Source: Thiothrix sp.
GTDB lineage: Bacteria; Pseudomonadota; Gammaproteobacteria; Thiotrichales; Thiotrichaceae
Reading direction: 5' to 3'
Assembly: GCA_008015155.1 (NCBI GenBank)
Contig: SSFA01000023.1
Span: 1 to 64,000 of the forward strand
DNA length: 64,000 nt
Shown: in pieces, positions 18,641-26,752 of the stretch
How the letters are laid out: every line of letters starts with the position of its first letter
How positions within the stretch are numbered: position 1 is the first letter of the stretch
Notes under the pieces: generated by a model
Told to the model about the DNA's origin: nothing
Seen by the model: the letters and a program-made list of their open reading frames with translations, nothing else
Database searches by the model: none
Program-made: the position numbers and the translations under genes

Positions 18641-18662
18641 GGCAGGGTACTTCTACCCTGCC
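18641..18662. terminator. Hairpin between convergent grxD and the next gene
   Basis: GGCAGGGTA (18641-18649) pairs perfectly with TACCCTGCC (18654-18662) over CTTC. It lies between convergent genes and probably serves as a shared terminator, though T-tracts are short. Confidence 0.6.
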
Positions 18663-18671
18663 CTTGATTAG

Positions 18672-20111
18672 CTATTTCAAATTTAAATTACTAATAATCT
18701 TTGCTGTATTATCCAGCTCAATCTGCTTATAAAACAAGCGTCTAGCGCCTTTAGGAATAAACCCAATTAAGAGTAAACCTCCTAATAATAAGGGTAAGAT
18801 GATTAAAGCCAGTTTCATAATTGCGTCAGAGCCAGCTAACACCGTCCCTACTCCAAGCAGGTCAGCTAAATAGCGTATAGCGACAAAGAAAATACAGGCT
18901 AACAACAATATAGCCGCTACATGCAGTAAAATAGCTCCCGTTTTATTGACCCACAACCACTTTTTACGTTTTTGCTCACTCGCAAGCTCATAGGATTTAG
19001 AGCGTGTATTTAACTCTTTGATCACTCGCCGCTGCGAATCGTCAACAATGAGCGATGCAATTTGGTTTTCGCGTGTAGTGAGTGTCATGTAAGGTAAATG
19101 AGCCATGACTTTAATATGCTGCTTAAAAGTCTGGCGAAACAATTGTTCAGGATCAATCCGATCCGGCAAACTTATACGTGCTAGTGGGTGATTTTGCCAA
19201 GAGGTGTGCACATAGTGACTAATCCGATCCACACGCTTTTGTCTTAAATCAAATAGCATGCTGCGTACTGCCGTGTGCTGCCGAAAATCAGGCTCAGCTT
19301 GAGCTTGCACATAATACACTGGCGAGGCGGATACCAAGGCTGACAAGTTTTGGGTAGCAGACTCTACTTCACCAGCAGCAGCTAAATAACGGATATGTTC
19401 ATAGCGACCTTCTAAGTCAGCCGCTGCATTGTCATGCAAGACTGCTAAAGAGTGTTCGACAGCCTCACTAAACTTCGCTTGGCTATAACAAGCGTCTGCT
19501 AGGTGTCGTTTTGCAAATTGAGAGAAGAGCCAGTCACCTTGTTCTAAGGCATAGCGCGCTGCAATCTGGAAATGGTATTCAGCCTCAGCTAAGGACTCCA
19601 ACACAGTCAAATAAATCCAAGCTAATTCAAAATGAGCACGATAATTTTTTACATTAGTGGTAACAGCATCACGTAGCAAATACTCTGCAGTGGTCATGCT
19701 TTCGTAACCACTTCGCTGCTCCAAGGCTAAAGCCTCGGCAAGCTTCAGGTTTGCTAGATCGGCTTCCACTTCTGCTCGATAAACTTGGAAACCTCTTTGT
19801 ACTTGTTTAGCTAATTGCTCACGTAACACTGCCCGTTCACGTGCCAAGCGTTGCCCTTGCAAAGACATACGCCCCGCTACTCCTTCTAATTGTGGGCGCA
19901 AGCTAAAAATAATCTCATCTTTAGCCCCAATACTACGCAAATTATTCCGTAAACCAGCATCAAGTAAGCTATACACCGTTTCACGCCCTAAGGCTTTAAG
20001 CGGTACTAAGTACTCCATATTAATACGGTGAAAAGTAAACTGTTTACGTTTCGGGAAAAAGATAGCCCGAACTTGCTGAGCCTCTAGTCCTATAGGCATG
20101 ATGGGGTTCAT
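18672..20111 (-). CDS. Membrane protein with TPR-like region, unknown function
   Basis: About 479 residues from the ATG at 20111 (a TTG ten codons upstream is possible). The N-terminal third is helical and charged, with a likely coiled coil around RLARERAVLREQLAKQVQRGF. The middle carries alternating helices that look like tetratricopeptide repeats (HFELAWIYLTVLESLAEAEYHFQIAARYALEQGD and FAKRHLADACYSQAKFSEAV). Near the C-terminus two strong membrane segments (AILLHVAAILLLACIFFVAI and LALIILPLLLGGLLLIGFI) anchor it, ending in a short cytoplasmic tail. I do not recognise the family. It is monocistronic between grxD and an AraC gene. Confidence 0.65.
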   Translation of the reverse strand: MNPIMPIGLEAQQVRAIFFPKRKQFTFHRINMEYLVPLKALGRETVYSLLDAGLRNNLRSIGAKDEIIFSLRPQLEGVAGRMSLQGQRLARERAVLREQLAKQVQRGFQVYRAEVEADLANLKLAEALALEQRSGYESMTTAEYLLRDAVTTNVKNYRAHFELAWIYLTVLESLAEAEYHFQIAARYALEQGDWLFSQFAKRHLADACYSQAKFSEAVEHSLAVLHDNAAADLEGRYEHIRYLAAAGEVESATQNLSALVSASPVYYVQAQAEPDFRQHTAVRSMLFDLRQKRVDRISHYVHTSWQNHPLARISLPDRIDPEQLFRQTFKQHIKVMAHLPYMTLTTRENQIASLIVDDSQRRVIKELNTRSKSYELASEQKRKKWLWVNKTGAILLHVAAILLLACIFFVAIRYLADLLGVGTVLAGSDAIMKLALIILPLLLGGLLLIGFIPKGARRLFYKQIELDNTAKIISNLNLK

Positions 20112-20204
20112 CCATAATTGATTTAACACACTAGCCCTCAATTATAGCCGAACCCCATTAAATCGTTAGACTATTTTTTCGAAAATTGTAAGCTACACAA
20201 TTAC

Positions 20205-21095
20205 TTAGCTTGATTCCTGTGTGCGCACACGAGTTTTGAACTGGCTAGGAGGTTCGCCACAACTCTTATTAAAGAAACGTGAGAAATAAGCTGGATCTTT
20301 GAAACCCAGTTCATAAGCTACTTCATTGACTGATAAATTAGCATACATGAGCTTACGTTTAGCTTCAGTCACCAAACGTCCATGCATAATTTGTAGTGCA
20401 TTTTGCCCTGTATAGCGTTGGCATAAACGGTTCAAGCGACTTTCTGTCATCCCCAGACGTTCTGCGTAACAACTAATAGGCCAATGCTTGATGTAATGAT
20501 CTTCCAGTAGTTTTAAAAATTGCTCATATACAGTTATTTTCGCGTCAAATTTCTGCTCTGGTGTTTGTACATGCCCTGCTGCGCGCCCCAAGAGTACAAA
20601 GACAATTTTTAGATAAGCACCGAGTAAACAGGCCTGACCACTTTGCGGTTGCTCATAGGCTGCCACTAGCTGACGAACTAAGGAAAATAAGTTTTGATCA
20701 CTGGTACTCTGCTCATTGGAACGCATTAGTAAAGACTGAGTAAATAAAAAGGGGAAAGCTTGGCGTTCAGCCTCTGCAAAAGCGCCCATCAAAAAAGGCT
20801 CAGAAATCGTAATGATATAACCACGCACTTCAGGATTATGCCGAAATCCATGCACTTCACGAGCCGGTACAGACAGAATACAAGGCCCCTGCTCTTCTGC
20901 AGTCCAATCCGCTACTTGCAGCAAAACCTTCCCCTCTTCCACAATCAAGAGCTGATGCATTTGATCATGCCGATGCGCATGGATCTCCCAATTATGTTTA
21001 GGCAAAGACTCCTCTAAACGCGCAATATAAAGATAATGGGGTGCTTCTGCCGCCGAGCTTTTACCATAGAGTGAATAATGAGGAACATCTTTCAT
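20205..21095 (-). CDS. AraC family transcriptional regulator (PobR-like)
   Basis: 296 residues with an N-terminal cupin sensor (NWEIHAHRHDQMHQLLIVEEGKVLLQVADW, PAREVHGFRH) and two C-terminal helix-turn-helix motifs (ISCYAERLGMTESRLNRLCQRYTG and SVNEVAYELGFKDPAYFSRFFNKSCGEPPSQFK). The cupin layout resembles PobR-type regulators that respond to aromatic acids such as 4-hydroxybenzoate, which would fit the aromatic genes nearby, but effector specificity cannot be read from sequence. It starts 21 bases after the stop of the CDF exporter gene on the same strand, so the two may form an operon and the regulator may instead control metal export. Confidence 0.85.
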   Translation of the reverse strand: MKDVPHYSLYGKSSAAEAPHYLYIARLEESLPKHNWEIHAHRHDQMHQLLIVEEGKVLLQVADWTAEEQGPCILSVPAREVHGFRHNPEVRGYIITISEPFLMGAFAEAERQAFPFLFTQSLLMRSNEQSTSDQNLFSLVRQLVAAYEQPQSGQACLLGAYLKIVFVLLGRAAGHVQTPEQKFDAKITVYEQFLKLLEDHYIKHWPISCYAERLGMTESRLNRLCQRYTGQNALQIMHGRLVTEAKRKLMYANLSVNEVAYELGFKDPAYFSRFFNKSCGEPPSQFKTRVRTQESS

Positions 21096-21116
21096 CGCTT
21101 TGCCGCCCTCGCTTTT

Positions 21117-22103
21117 TTAATGCGTATGTAAAGGCTCAAACTTAATCTGCTCATGTAAACAGCACTGGTGCTCTGTAGTACCTTGCTCAATTTGTAAGGT
21201 GCTGTGCGCAATTGAAAACTTGGTTTTTAAGCTCTGCGCCAATTTATCCATAAATACATCCCCCGGATAACCAGCGGGCATAACTAAATGTACTGTTAAG
21301 GCTGCTTCGGTAGTACTCATACCCCAAACATGCAGATCATGGATAGCACTCACCCCAGGTTGCTGCTCTAAAAATTGTGCAAGCTTAGGCAAATCTACGC
21401 TTTTAGGCACAGCGAGCAAAACTAATTGAGTCGACTCGCGCAATAAACTCCAAGTACCTATCACTATGACAGCAACAATGATTAAACTGATCAGTGGGTC
21501 CAGCCAGTACCAGTCTGTGAACAAAATCACTAAGCCTGCCACCACCACACCGAGGGACACAGCGGCATCAGCTAGCATATGCAAATAAGCCCCTCGAATA
21601 TTTAAATCCTGTTTGCTCCCACGCATAAATAGCCAAGCAGACACTCCATTAATCACAATGCCTAATGCCGCTACCCAGATAAGGGTCGAGCCTTGCACAA
21701 GCGGTGGATCAATAAATCGTTGTAGTGCTTCCCAAGCAATAGCACCGCAAGCCACTAGCAGTAAGACTGCATTCGCCAAGGCTGCTAAAATCGAACTACT
21801 TCGTAACCCATAAGTGAAACGTTCATTCGGTGCTCGTTTTGCTAGCAGTGTAGCTCCCCAAGCCACGATTAAGCCTAAAACATCAGATAGATTATGTCCG
21901 GCATCGGCCATTAAAGCAGTTGAGTTCGCTAGTAAGCCATATGCAAATTCAGTAATAACAAAGGCAATATTTAAAACAATCGCGATTAAAAAAGAGCGAC
22001 CATAGTCACTCGGCCCATGATGATGTTCATGCGCGTGATGTTCATGTTCTGCATGAGTATGGTGATGGTCGTGATGTTTATCGTGAGTGGGGGGAGTTGG
22101 CAT
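21117..22103 (-). CDS. Cation diffusion facilitator (Zn/Co/Cd exporter)
   Basis: Proton-coupled divalent metal exporter of the inner membrane. The 328-residue protein begins with an extreme histidine-rich tail (over 15 histidines within residues 1-32), then six membrane segments, with metal-site motifs in ALMADAGHNLSDVLG (second helix) and YLHMLADAAVSLGV (fifth helix), and a C-terminal cytoplasmic domain (ALTVHLVMPAGY) with a CCLHEQ tail. This fits the ZitB/CzcD group, most likely zinc. It heads a possible two-gene unit with the AraC regulator. Confidence 0.9.
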   Translation of the reverse strand: MPTPPTHDKHHDHHHTHAEHEHHAHEHHHGPSDYGRSFLIAIVLNIAFVITEFAYGLLANSTALMADAGHNLSDVLGLIVAWGATLLAKRAPNERFTYGLRSSSILAALANAVLLLVACGAIAWEALQRFIDPPLVQGSTLIWVAALGIVINGVSAWLFMRGSKQDLNIRGAYLHMLADAAVSLGVVVAGLVILFTDWYWLDPLISLIIVAVIVIGTWSLLRESTQLVLLAVPKSVDLPKLAQFLEQQPGVSAIHDLHVWGMSTTEAALTVHLVMPAGYPGDVFMDKLAQSLKTKFSIAHSTLQIEQGTTEHQCCLHEQIKFEPLHTH

Positions 22104-22121
22104 TAAAAACGATCCATGATC

Positions 22122-22215
22122 TAAACCTCAGTAAGGCAACTATTTACTATATTCCTTGTTACAACGCCAGACAGCTTCAGCTTTGACTAGACTCACATAC
22201 CTGATCTGAGGTTTA
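22122..22215. repeat. Widely spaced inverted repeat between CDF and AEC genes
   Basis: TAAACCTCAG (22122-22131) and CTGAGGTTTA (22206-22215) are perfect reverse complements separated by 74 bases. The right arm covers the stop of the AEC gene and the left arm lies 19 bases upstream of the CDF start. The intervening bases show no ORF. It could be two operator half-sites or the foot of a long RNA stem. Confidence 0.4.
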
Positions 22216-23157
22216 AAGGCCCAACAGCAATAAAACCAGTGACATTGAAATGAACGATAAAAGCGTTGTCATGAATAGAGTGCTTGCACAGAAATCGCGT
22301 AGTCCATAGCGTTCACCCAGAATCGGATAAATACTCATCATTGGTGCTGCTGCCATGAGAATAGCCGCTTGTTGAAAGCTAGGATTAAAATCTGGCAAAA
22401 GAAGCACACAAGTTGCAACTAAAACAGGATGTAGTACTAACTTACCCAAGATTACCAAAGACATATCAGGCCAAGCCTTCCGTTCTTGTGGTTTGATATT
22501 AGCTAAAGCTGCACCAATAAATAATAAGGCTAAACCTGCAGAAATTTTAGTGAGTAAATCTAAGCTTTGGGTGATGGGCTTAGGCAAGCTCACGCCGGAT
22601 AAAGAAATTACTCCACCTATAGCAATCGAGATAATCAGTGGATTTTTTACAATACGCAGTAGCACTGTCCGCAAAATAGATACCGACTCGCTTTTATGCC
22701 CAAGGCTATATTCCAGCAAGATCAAAACAAGCGGCAAAATCAAAAGATTCTCGACCAACACAGCCATCATCAAACTTAAAGAGGCGATATCAGGCAGCCC
22801 CAAACTTAAGGACAACACGGGAAAGCCGATGAACATGCTATTTGGAATAGACATCCCCATACTTTGAACCGCAGCTTTCGTAAAGGGATTACCCTTCAGC
22901 TTCAATGTTAAGAGCACCGCAACTACAAGGTTGAGCAATGAACCCATCCCATACGCCAACAGAAAATACGGCTCAACAATCTCGCTAATATGAATCTTGC
23001 TCAAACCACCAATCAGTACCGCTGGAATGGCTAGATATAAGACAATATTACCCAGACTTGGCATCGCCTCGGCTTTAATCAGTCCACGTTTAAACGCGAA
23101 ATACCCCAAGCCGATCAAAATAAAGACCGGCGAAATCGTAAGCAGTATATTAAGCAT
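22213..23157 (-). CDS. AEC family transporter (auxin efflux carrier fold)
   Basis: A 314-residue integral membrane protein with about ten hydrophobic segments in the two-times-five arrangement of the AEC family; GNIVLYLAIPAVLIGGL, GMSIPNSMFIGFPVLSLSLGL and AAAPMMSIYPILGERYGL are typical. Family members move small organic acids such as malate or malonate. Its start overlaps the end of the dehydroshikimate dehydratase gene by 8 bases, so it is translated with that gene and probably moves an intermediate or substrate of quinate/shikimate breakdown. The exact substrate and direction are unknown. Confidence 0.85.
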   Translation of the reverse strand: MLNILLTISPVFILIGLGYFAFKRGLIKAEAMPSLGNIVLYLAIPAVLIGGLSKIHISEIVEPYFLLAYGMGSLLNLVVAVLLTLKLKGNPFTKAAVQSMGMSIPNSMFIGFPVLSLSLGLPDIASLSLMMAVLVENLLILPLVLILLEYSLGHKSESVSILRTVLLRIVKNPLIISIAIGGVISLSGVSLPKPITQSLDLLTKISAGLALLFIGAALANIKPQERKAWPDMSLVILGKLVLHPVLVATCVLLLPDFNPSFQQAAILMAAAPMMSIYPILGERYGLRDFCASTLFMTTLLSFISMSLVLLLLGL

Positions 23158-25009
23158 TAAAACTCGCTAATTCTTGAGCTTGCATGGTGACACGCATTTG
23201 CGCATTAGGTGTGCCAAAGCCTTGATAACCATTGCACTGCACGATTTCGAAACAAAAGCGTCCGGCAAACAGCTGGGTATAGAGTTGGAAAAACACCCCA
23301 TGCTCGTCTTCATCGTAGAGAATATGATAGCGCTTGAGATTCGCCAATAATTCAGGCGATAAATTAAAGCGCGCAGCTAAATCATCATAATAATTATCCG
23401 TGACTTGCATCGTTCCGGTATTCAGCTCTTGCAAACGTTTAGCCACCGCGAAAATATCCAGACAACGCAAAGCTATGTGATTCACGCCCCCACCGGCATA
23501 GCGGCTGGCGATATAATTCGACACAGTTTGCGCGGCTTGCGAGCTATTTAGGGTAAAGGCTACTGCTTTATCCGGAGTTTGCATGACTTGGCTTTTTACC
23601 AAACCGCCCGGATCGGAGACACTGACACTGGCACTCGGATTCATCGCAAATAAGGAGCGATACAACAAAATCGAATGCAGCATTTCCTCATAGCTCATAC
23701 TCAAGGCGACATGATCCACCGCTTGCAAATAGGCATGCGGCTCATGCGCTTGTGGGATAAATTCGCGCTCCCAGTGGCTAGGTTGAATACTATCATCCAC
23801 CAAATACAAGGAACTGCCAATCGGCCCTTCGACCGCCGGAATCCCGTGGGTATCGGTGCTGGGATTGCCGTAATTGAGCTGATAACCCAATTGCTTAGCA
23901 CGTTGCTCCAAAGCGGGCACATTCGAGCAACTCAAACCAAACGCACACACCGATACGCCATGTTGATCATGATAACGCTGGGCAAAACTATCCGGCTCCA
24001 GATTCATCACCATATTAATCGCGCCCTGCCGCCACACTTCCACCGCTTTTTTGCGATGTGTACCAACCTGACTAAACCCCAAGGTATCAAGTAATTGCGT
24101 GAGCGACTGCTTTTCGGTTTGATTGACGGCAAACTCAATAAATTGGATTTCAGCGGGTGGTTTAATGCTAGGGAGCAATTCACCTTGCTGCTCAGTCACC
24201 GATTCGGAAGATCGATTCAAATACACCAAGGAGCGATAACCATCGCGCGCAGTGTTTTCAGGCGAACCAGAACGGAATTGATCGTTAAAAATCTCCAGCG
24301 AAAACGCACCGTTATAACCTGTGGCATGCAGGTTTTGCATAAACTGATCCAAGGGCAATTCGCCTTGCCCGGGAAAGCAGCGATAATGCCGACTCCATGA
24401 CAAATGATCCATCGACAAACGCGGCGCATCCGCCACTTGCACCAGAAAAATCTTATCGCCCGGGATATTTAAAATAGTCTGAAGCTCCACCCCGCGCGAG
24501 AAAATGTGGAAAGTATCCAAACATAAGCCGACATTTTCATGATTAGCGCGGCGTACAATCTCCCAGGAATCACGATAATCATAAACAAACCGCCCCCACG
24601 CCAAAGCTTCAAAGGCTACCTGCATATTGCGAGCTTTGGCGCGCTCCCCTAACTCATAAAAATCATCCGCCGCACGTTGAATCCCACCTAAAGCCTGCGG
24701 ATGCACGCTGCTACAGGCCATGAGTAAATCAGTACCCAGCTCCGCCATTAAATCGAATTTACGCTCCACTCGATCAAAGGCTTTGCTTCGATACGGCTCC
24801 GGCAAACCTTCAAAATCGCGAAATGGCTGGTAAGTCACGATTTCCAAACCCTGATCCTCAATCATGCGTCGAATCTCTTTAACCGAAGCATCACAGGTAA
24901 TCAGATCATTTTCAAAAATCTCAATCCCCTGAAAACCCGCTTTAGCAATTGCCTCAATCTTCTGACGCAAAGTGCCAGACAGACACACGGTGGCTATGGA
25001 ATAACGCAT
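23150..25009 (-). CDS. quiC: 3-Dehydroshikimate dehydratase fused to HPPD-like (VOC) domain
   Basis: Converts 3-dehydroshikimate to protocatechuate. The N-terminal domain (residues 1-270) is an AP-endonuclease-2-type TIM barrel with metal-site segments such as VAFEALAWGRFVYDY, VGLCLDTFH and FSLEIFNDQFR. Residues about 290-615 form a 4-hydroxyphenylpyruvate-dioxygenase-like VOC region (IQFIEFAVN, VDHVALSM, GVNHIALRC, FCFEIVQCNGYQGFGTPN). This two-domain build is that of Pseudomonas-type QuiC1/QsuB enzymes. I take the ATG at 25009 rather than the in-frame TTG at 25018. It sits between aroQ and the AEC transporter in a quinate/shikimate block. Confidence 0.9.
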   Translation of the reverse strand: MRYSIATVCLSGTLRQKIEAIAKAGFQGIEIFENDLITCDASVKEIRRMIEDQGLEIVTYQPFRDFEGLPEPYRSKAFDRVERKFDLMAELGTDLLMACSSVHPQALGGIQRAADDFYELGERAKARNMQVAFEALAWGRFVYDYRDSWEIVRRANHENVGLCLDTFHIFSRGVELQTILNIPGDKIFLVQVADAPRLSMDHLSWSRHYRCFPGQGELPLDQFMQNLHATGYNGAFSLEIFNDQFRSGSPENTARDGYRSLVYLNRSSESVTEQQGELLPSIKPPAEIQFIEFAVNQTEKQSLTQLLDTLGFSQVGTHRKKAVEVWRQGAINMVMNLEPDSFAQRYHDQHGVSVCAFGLSCSNVPALEQRAKQLGYQLNYGNPSTDTHGIPAVEGPIGSSLYLVDDSIQPSHWEREFIPQAHEPHAYLQAVDHVALSMSYEEMLHSILLYRSLFAMNPSASVSVSDPGGLVKSQVMQTPDKAVAFTLNSSQAAQTVSNYIASRYAGGGVNHIALRCLDIFAVAKRLQELNTGTMQVTDNYYDDLAARFNLSPELLANLKRYHILYDEDEHGVFFQLYTQLFAGRFCFEIVQCNGYQGFGTPNAQMRVTMQAQELASFNA

Positions 25010-25047
25010 GATGTACAACCTACCAACTGTGAAAGCTGGAAAAGGCG

Positions 25048-25137
25048 TTAGCTAAACTTATCAGAGCGTGCGCCGCAAGGATGCGGCGCCCGAGCGTACA
25101 AGGACGTATTCACAGCGACTCTGACAAGATTAGCTAA
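25048..25137. repeat. Extragenic palindromic element between aroQ and quiC
   Basis: A 19-base arm at 25048-25066 pairs with 25119-25137 (17 of 19 positions), enclosing a perfect GC-rich hairpin GCGCCGCA (25070-25077) AGGA TGCGGCGC (25082-25089). It fills the only gap between aroQ and quiC. The compact nested form resembles REP/BIME-type intergenic repeats; only one copy was noticed in this window, so its repetitive nature is unproven. It could also be an mRNA-stabilising or attenuating structure. Confidence 0.6.
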
Positions 25138-25141
25138 TGAC

Positions 25142-25603
25142 TTAAGCCAGCGGTTTATGAAACTTCCGCACCAGCCCTTCAATGGCTAGCACATAACCTT
25201 GCACCCCAAACCCCACCACAATCCCCGCTGCAGCTGGCGAAATATACGAATGATGACGGAAGGATTCGCGCGCATGCACATTAGAAATATGAATCTCAAT
25301 CAAAGGCACTTCCGCCCCCTTAATCGCATCAAACAAAGCAATCGAGGTATGCGTATATGCGCCCGGATTCATTACTACACCCAAAACTGAACCCGCTTTC
25401 ACCCCGCGCCCAGCCTCATGAATCGCATCAATCAAGACACCCTCATGATTGGATTGCAGGCAATTCACCTCAAAACCCAAACGCTTGCCCGTTTCAACAC
25501 ACAATTGCTCAACATCGGCTAAAGTCGTCGAACCATATTGCTCTGGCTCACGCTGGCCGAGCAGGTTTAAATTAGGGCCGTTTAACACGAGGATGCTTGC
25601 CAT
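25142..25603 (-). CDS. aroQ: 3-Dehydroquinate dehydratase, type II
   Basis: Interconverts 3-dehydroquinate and 3-dehydroshikimate. The 153-residue protein has the type II signature ILVLNGPNLNLLGQREPEQYG with the catalytic tyrosine Y23, NPGAYTHTSIALFDAI, EIHISNVHARESFRHHSY with the catalytic histidine, and GIVVGFGVQGY. In this location it most likely serves breakdown of quinate rather than aromatic amino acid synthesis, since it is flanked by quiC and a TRAP transporter. A strong terminator separates it from dctP upstream, so it may have its own promoter. Confidence 0.95.
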   Translation of the reverse strand: MASILVLNGPNLNLLGQREPEQYGSTTLADVEQLCVETGKRLGFEVNCLQSNHEGVLIDAIHEAGRGVKAGSVLGVVMNPGAYTHTSIALFDAIKGAEVPLIEIHISNVHARESFRHHSYISPAAAGIVVGFGVQGYVLAIEGLVRKFHKPLA

Positions 25604-25623
25604 AGTTTGATATCCTTAATCAG

Positions 25624-25660
25624 TAAAAAAGCGACCCTAGCAACAAACACCGCTAGGGTC
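25624..25660 (-). terminator. Rho-independent terminator after dctP
   Basis: Read on the minus strand, GACCCTAGC pairs perfectly with GCTAGGGTC over a 10-base loop and is followed by GCTTTTTT. It lies 9 bases beyond the dctP stop and upstream of aroQ. Confidence 0.85.
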
Positions 25661-25668
25661 TACTGGCA

Positions 25669-26670
25669 TTACTTCTTACGTAAAGCGTCTAATTCACTGC
25701 TTAACTTATCGACGGTTTCTTTGCCCACTAGCTCAGCATGTTTCTCAATAACAGGCTTTAAGGTTTCGCGCATTTTGGCCAGTTCTTCCGCTGGCAATTC
25801 ACTGACTTCCATGCCTGCTTTTTTGACTTCATCCAAAGCGGCAGTAGCTTTTTCACGCGCTATACCACGCTCATACGTTGCCGCTTCGGTGGCTGCATCC
25901 CTTATTGCAGTTTGCTGCTCAGGGCTTAAAGCATCCCAAGTTTTCTTACTAATAATCACCGATTGCGGATTGTATTGATGATGAGTGAGCGCTAAATGCT
26001 TTTGCACTTCATAGAATTTATTCGCTGCAATCACTGTGACGGGGTTTTCTTGCCCATCAATCGCCTTTTGCTCGAGTGCGGCATAGACTTCGGGGAAAGG
26101 CATCGGCGTTGGATTCGCGCCCAAAGCCGTTACCCAATCCACATTAATCGCATTCGGAATCACGCGCAGTTTCAAGCCTTTAATATCGTCAACCTTAGTA
26201 ATTGGGTGTTTGCTATTGGTCATATCGCGGAAACCCAGTTCCCAATACGCCAAACCGACAATACCTTTCTCATCTAATTTCGCATGTAGGGCTTTACCGA
26301 ACTCACCATCCACCACTTTGTCGGCTTCTTCCGAGTTATTGAACATAAACGGAAAATCATACACCGCAAATTCTTTAACTTGCGAAGCTAAGATACCGGA
26401 GTTCAAGACCACCATATCCAAAGTACCGCCTTGCAAAGCGGATACGTTTTGTGCATCGCCCCCTAATACGCCACCGGGAAACACTTTCACTTTTACAGCA
26501 CCACTGGTTTTACTATCCACCAGCTCGGCAAATTTAACAGCACCCATTTCTAAAGGATGACCTTTAGGATTTTGCAGAGCTAATTTCAATTCTTTATCCG
26601 CAGCCAAGGCCATACTCATGCTAGCAGCAGCCACCAAAGCGACTAAACCTTTTACCATTAAACCTTTCAT
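25669..26670 (-). CDS. dctP: TRAP transporter substrate-binding protein (DctP family)
   Basis: Periplasmic solute receptor of a TRAP uptake system. With the ATG at 26670 (preceded by GGAGG) it has 333 residues: a signal peptide (KGLVALVAAASMSMALA), ELKLALQNPKGHPLEMGAVKFAELVDSKTSG, the LKLRVIPNAINVDWVTALGANPTPMPFPEVYAALEQKAIDGQEN segment bearing the conserved arginine that contacts the substrate carboxylate, and YEVQKHLALTHHQY. The flanking genes point to quinate or shikimate as ligand. An in-frame 22-codon upstream extension lacks a ribosome-binding site. Confidence 0.92.
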   Translation of the reverse strand: MKGLMVKGLVALVAAASMSMALAADKELKLALQNPKGHPLEMGAVKFAELVDSKTSGAVKVKVFPGGVLGGDAQNVSALQGGTLDMVVLNSGILASQVKEFAVYDFPFMFNNSEEADKVVDGEFGKALHAKLDEKGIVGLAYWELGFRDMTNSKHPITKVDDIKGLKLRVIPNAINVDWVTALGANPTPMPFPEVYAALEQKAIDGQENPVTVIAANKFYEVQKHLALTHHQYNPQSVIISKKTWDALSPEQQTAIRDAATEAATYERGIAREKATAALDEVKKAGMEVSELPAEELAKMRETLKPVIEKHAELVGKETVDKLSSELDALRKK

Positions 26671-26752
26671 CTCAATCCTCCAAACATCAAACTCTAGAGC
26701 GGCAAATCGGGGGTTGGCGGACGGCGCTCTGGTCATCCACCTACACTTAAAT

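Noticed and set aside
23675..24400. Plus-strand frames inside the dehydroshikimate dehydratase gene
   Set aside because: They are antisense shadows of a well-supported gene and lack similarity or ribosome sites.
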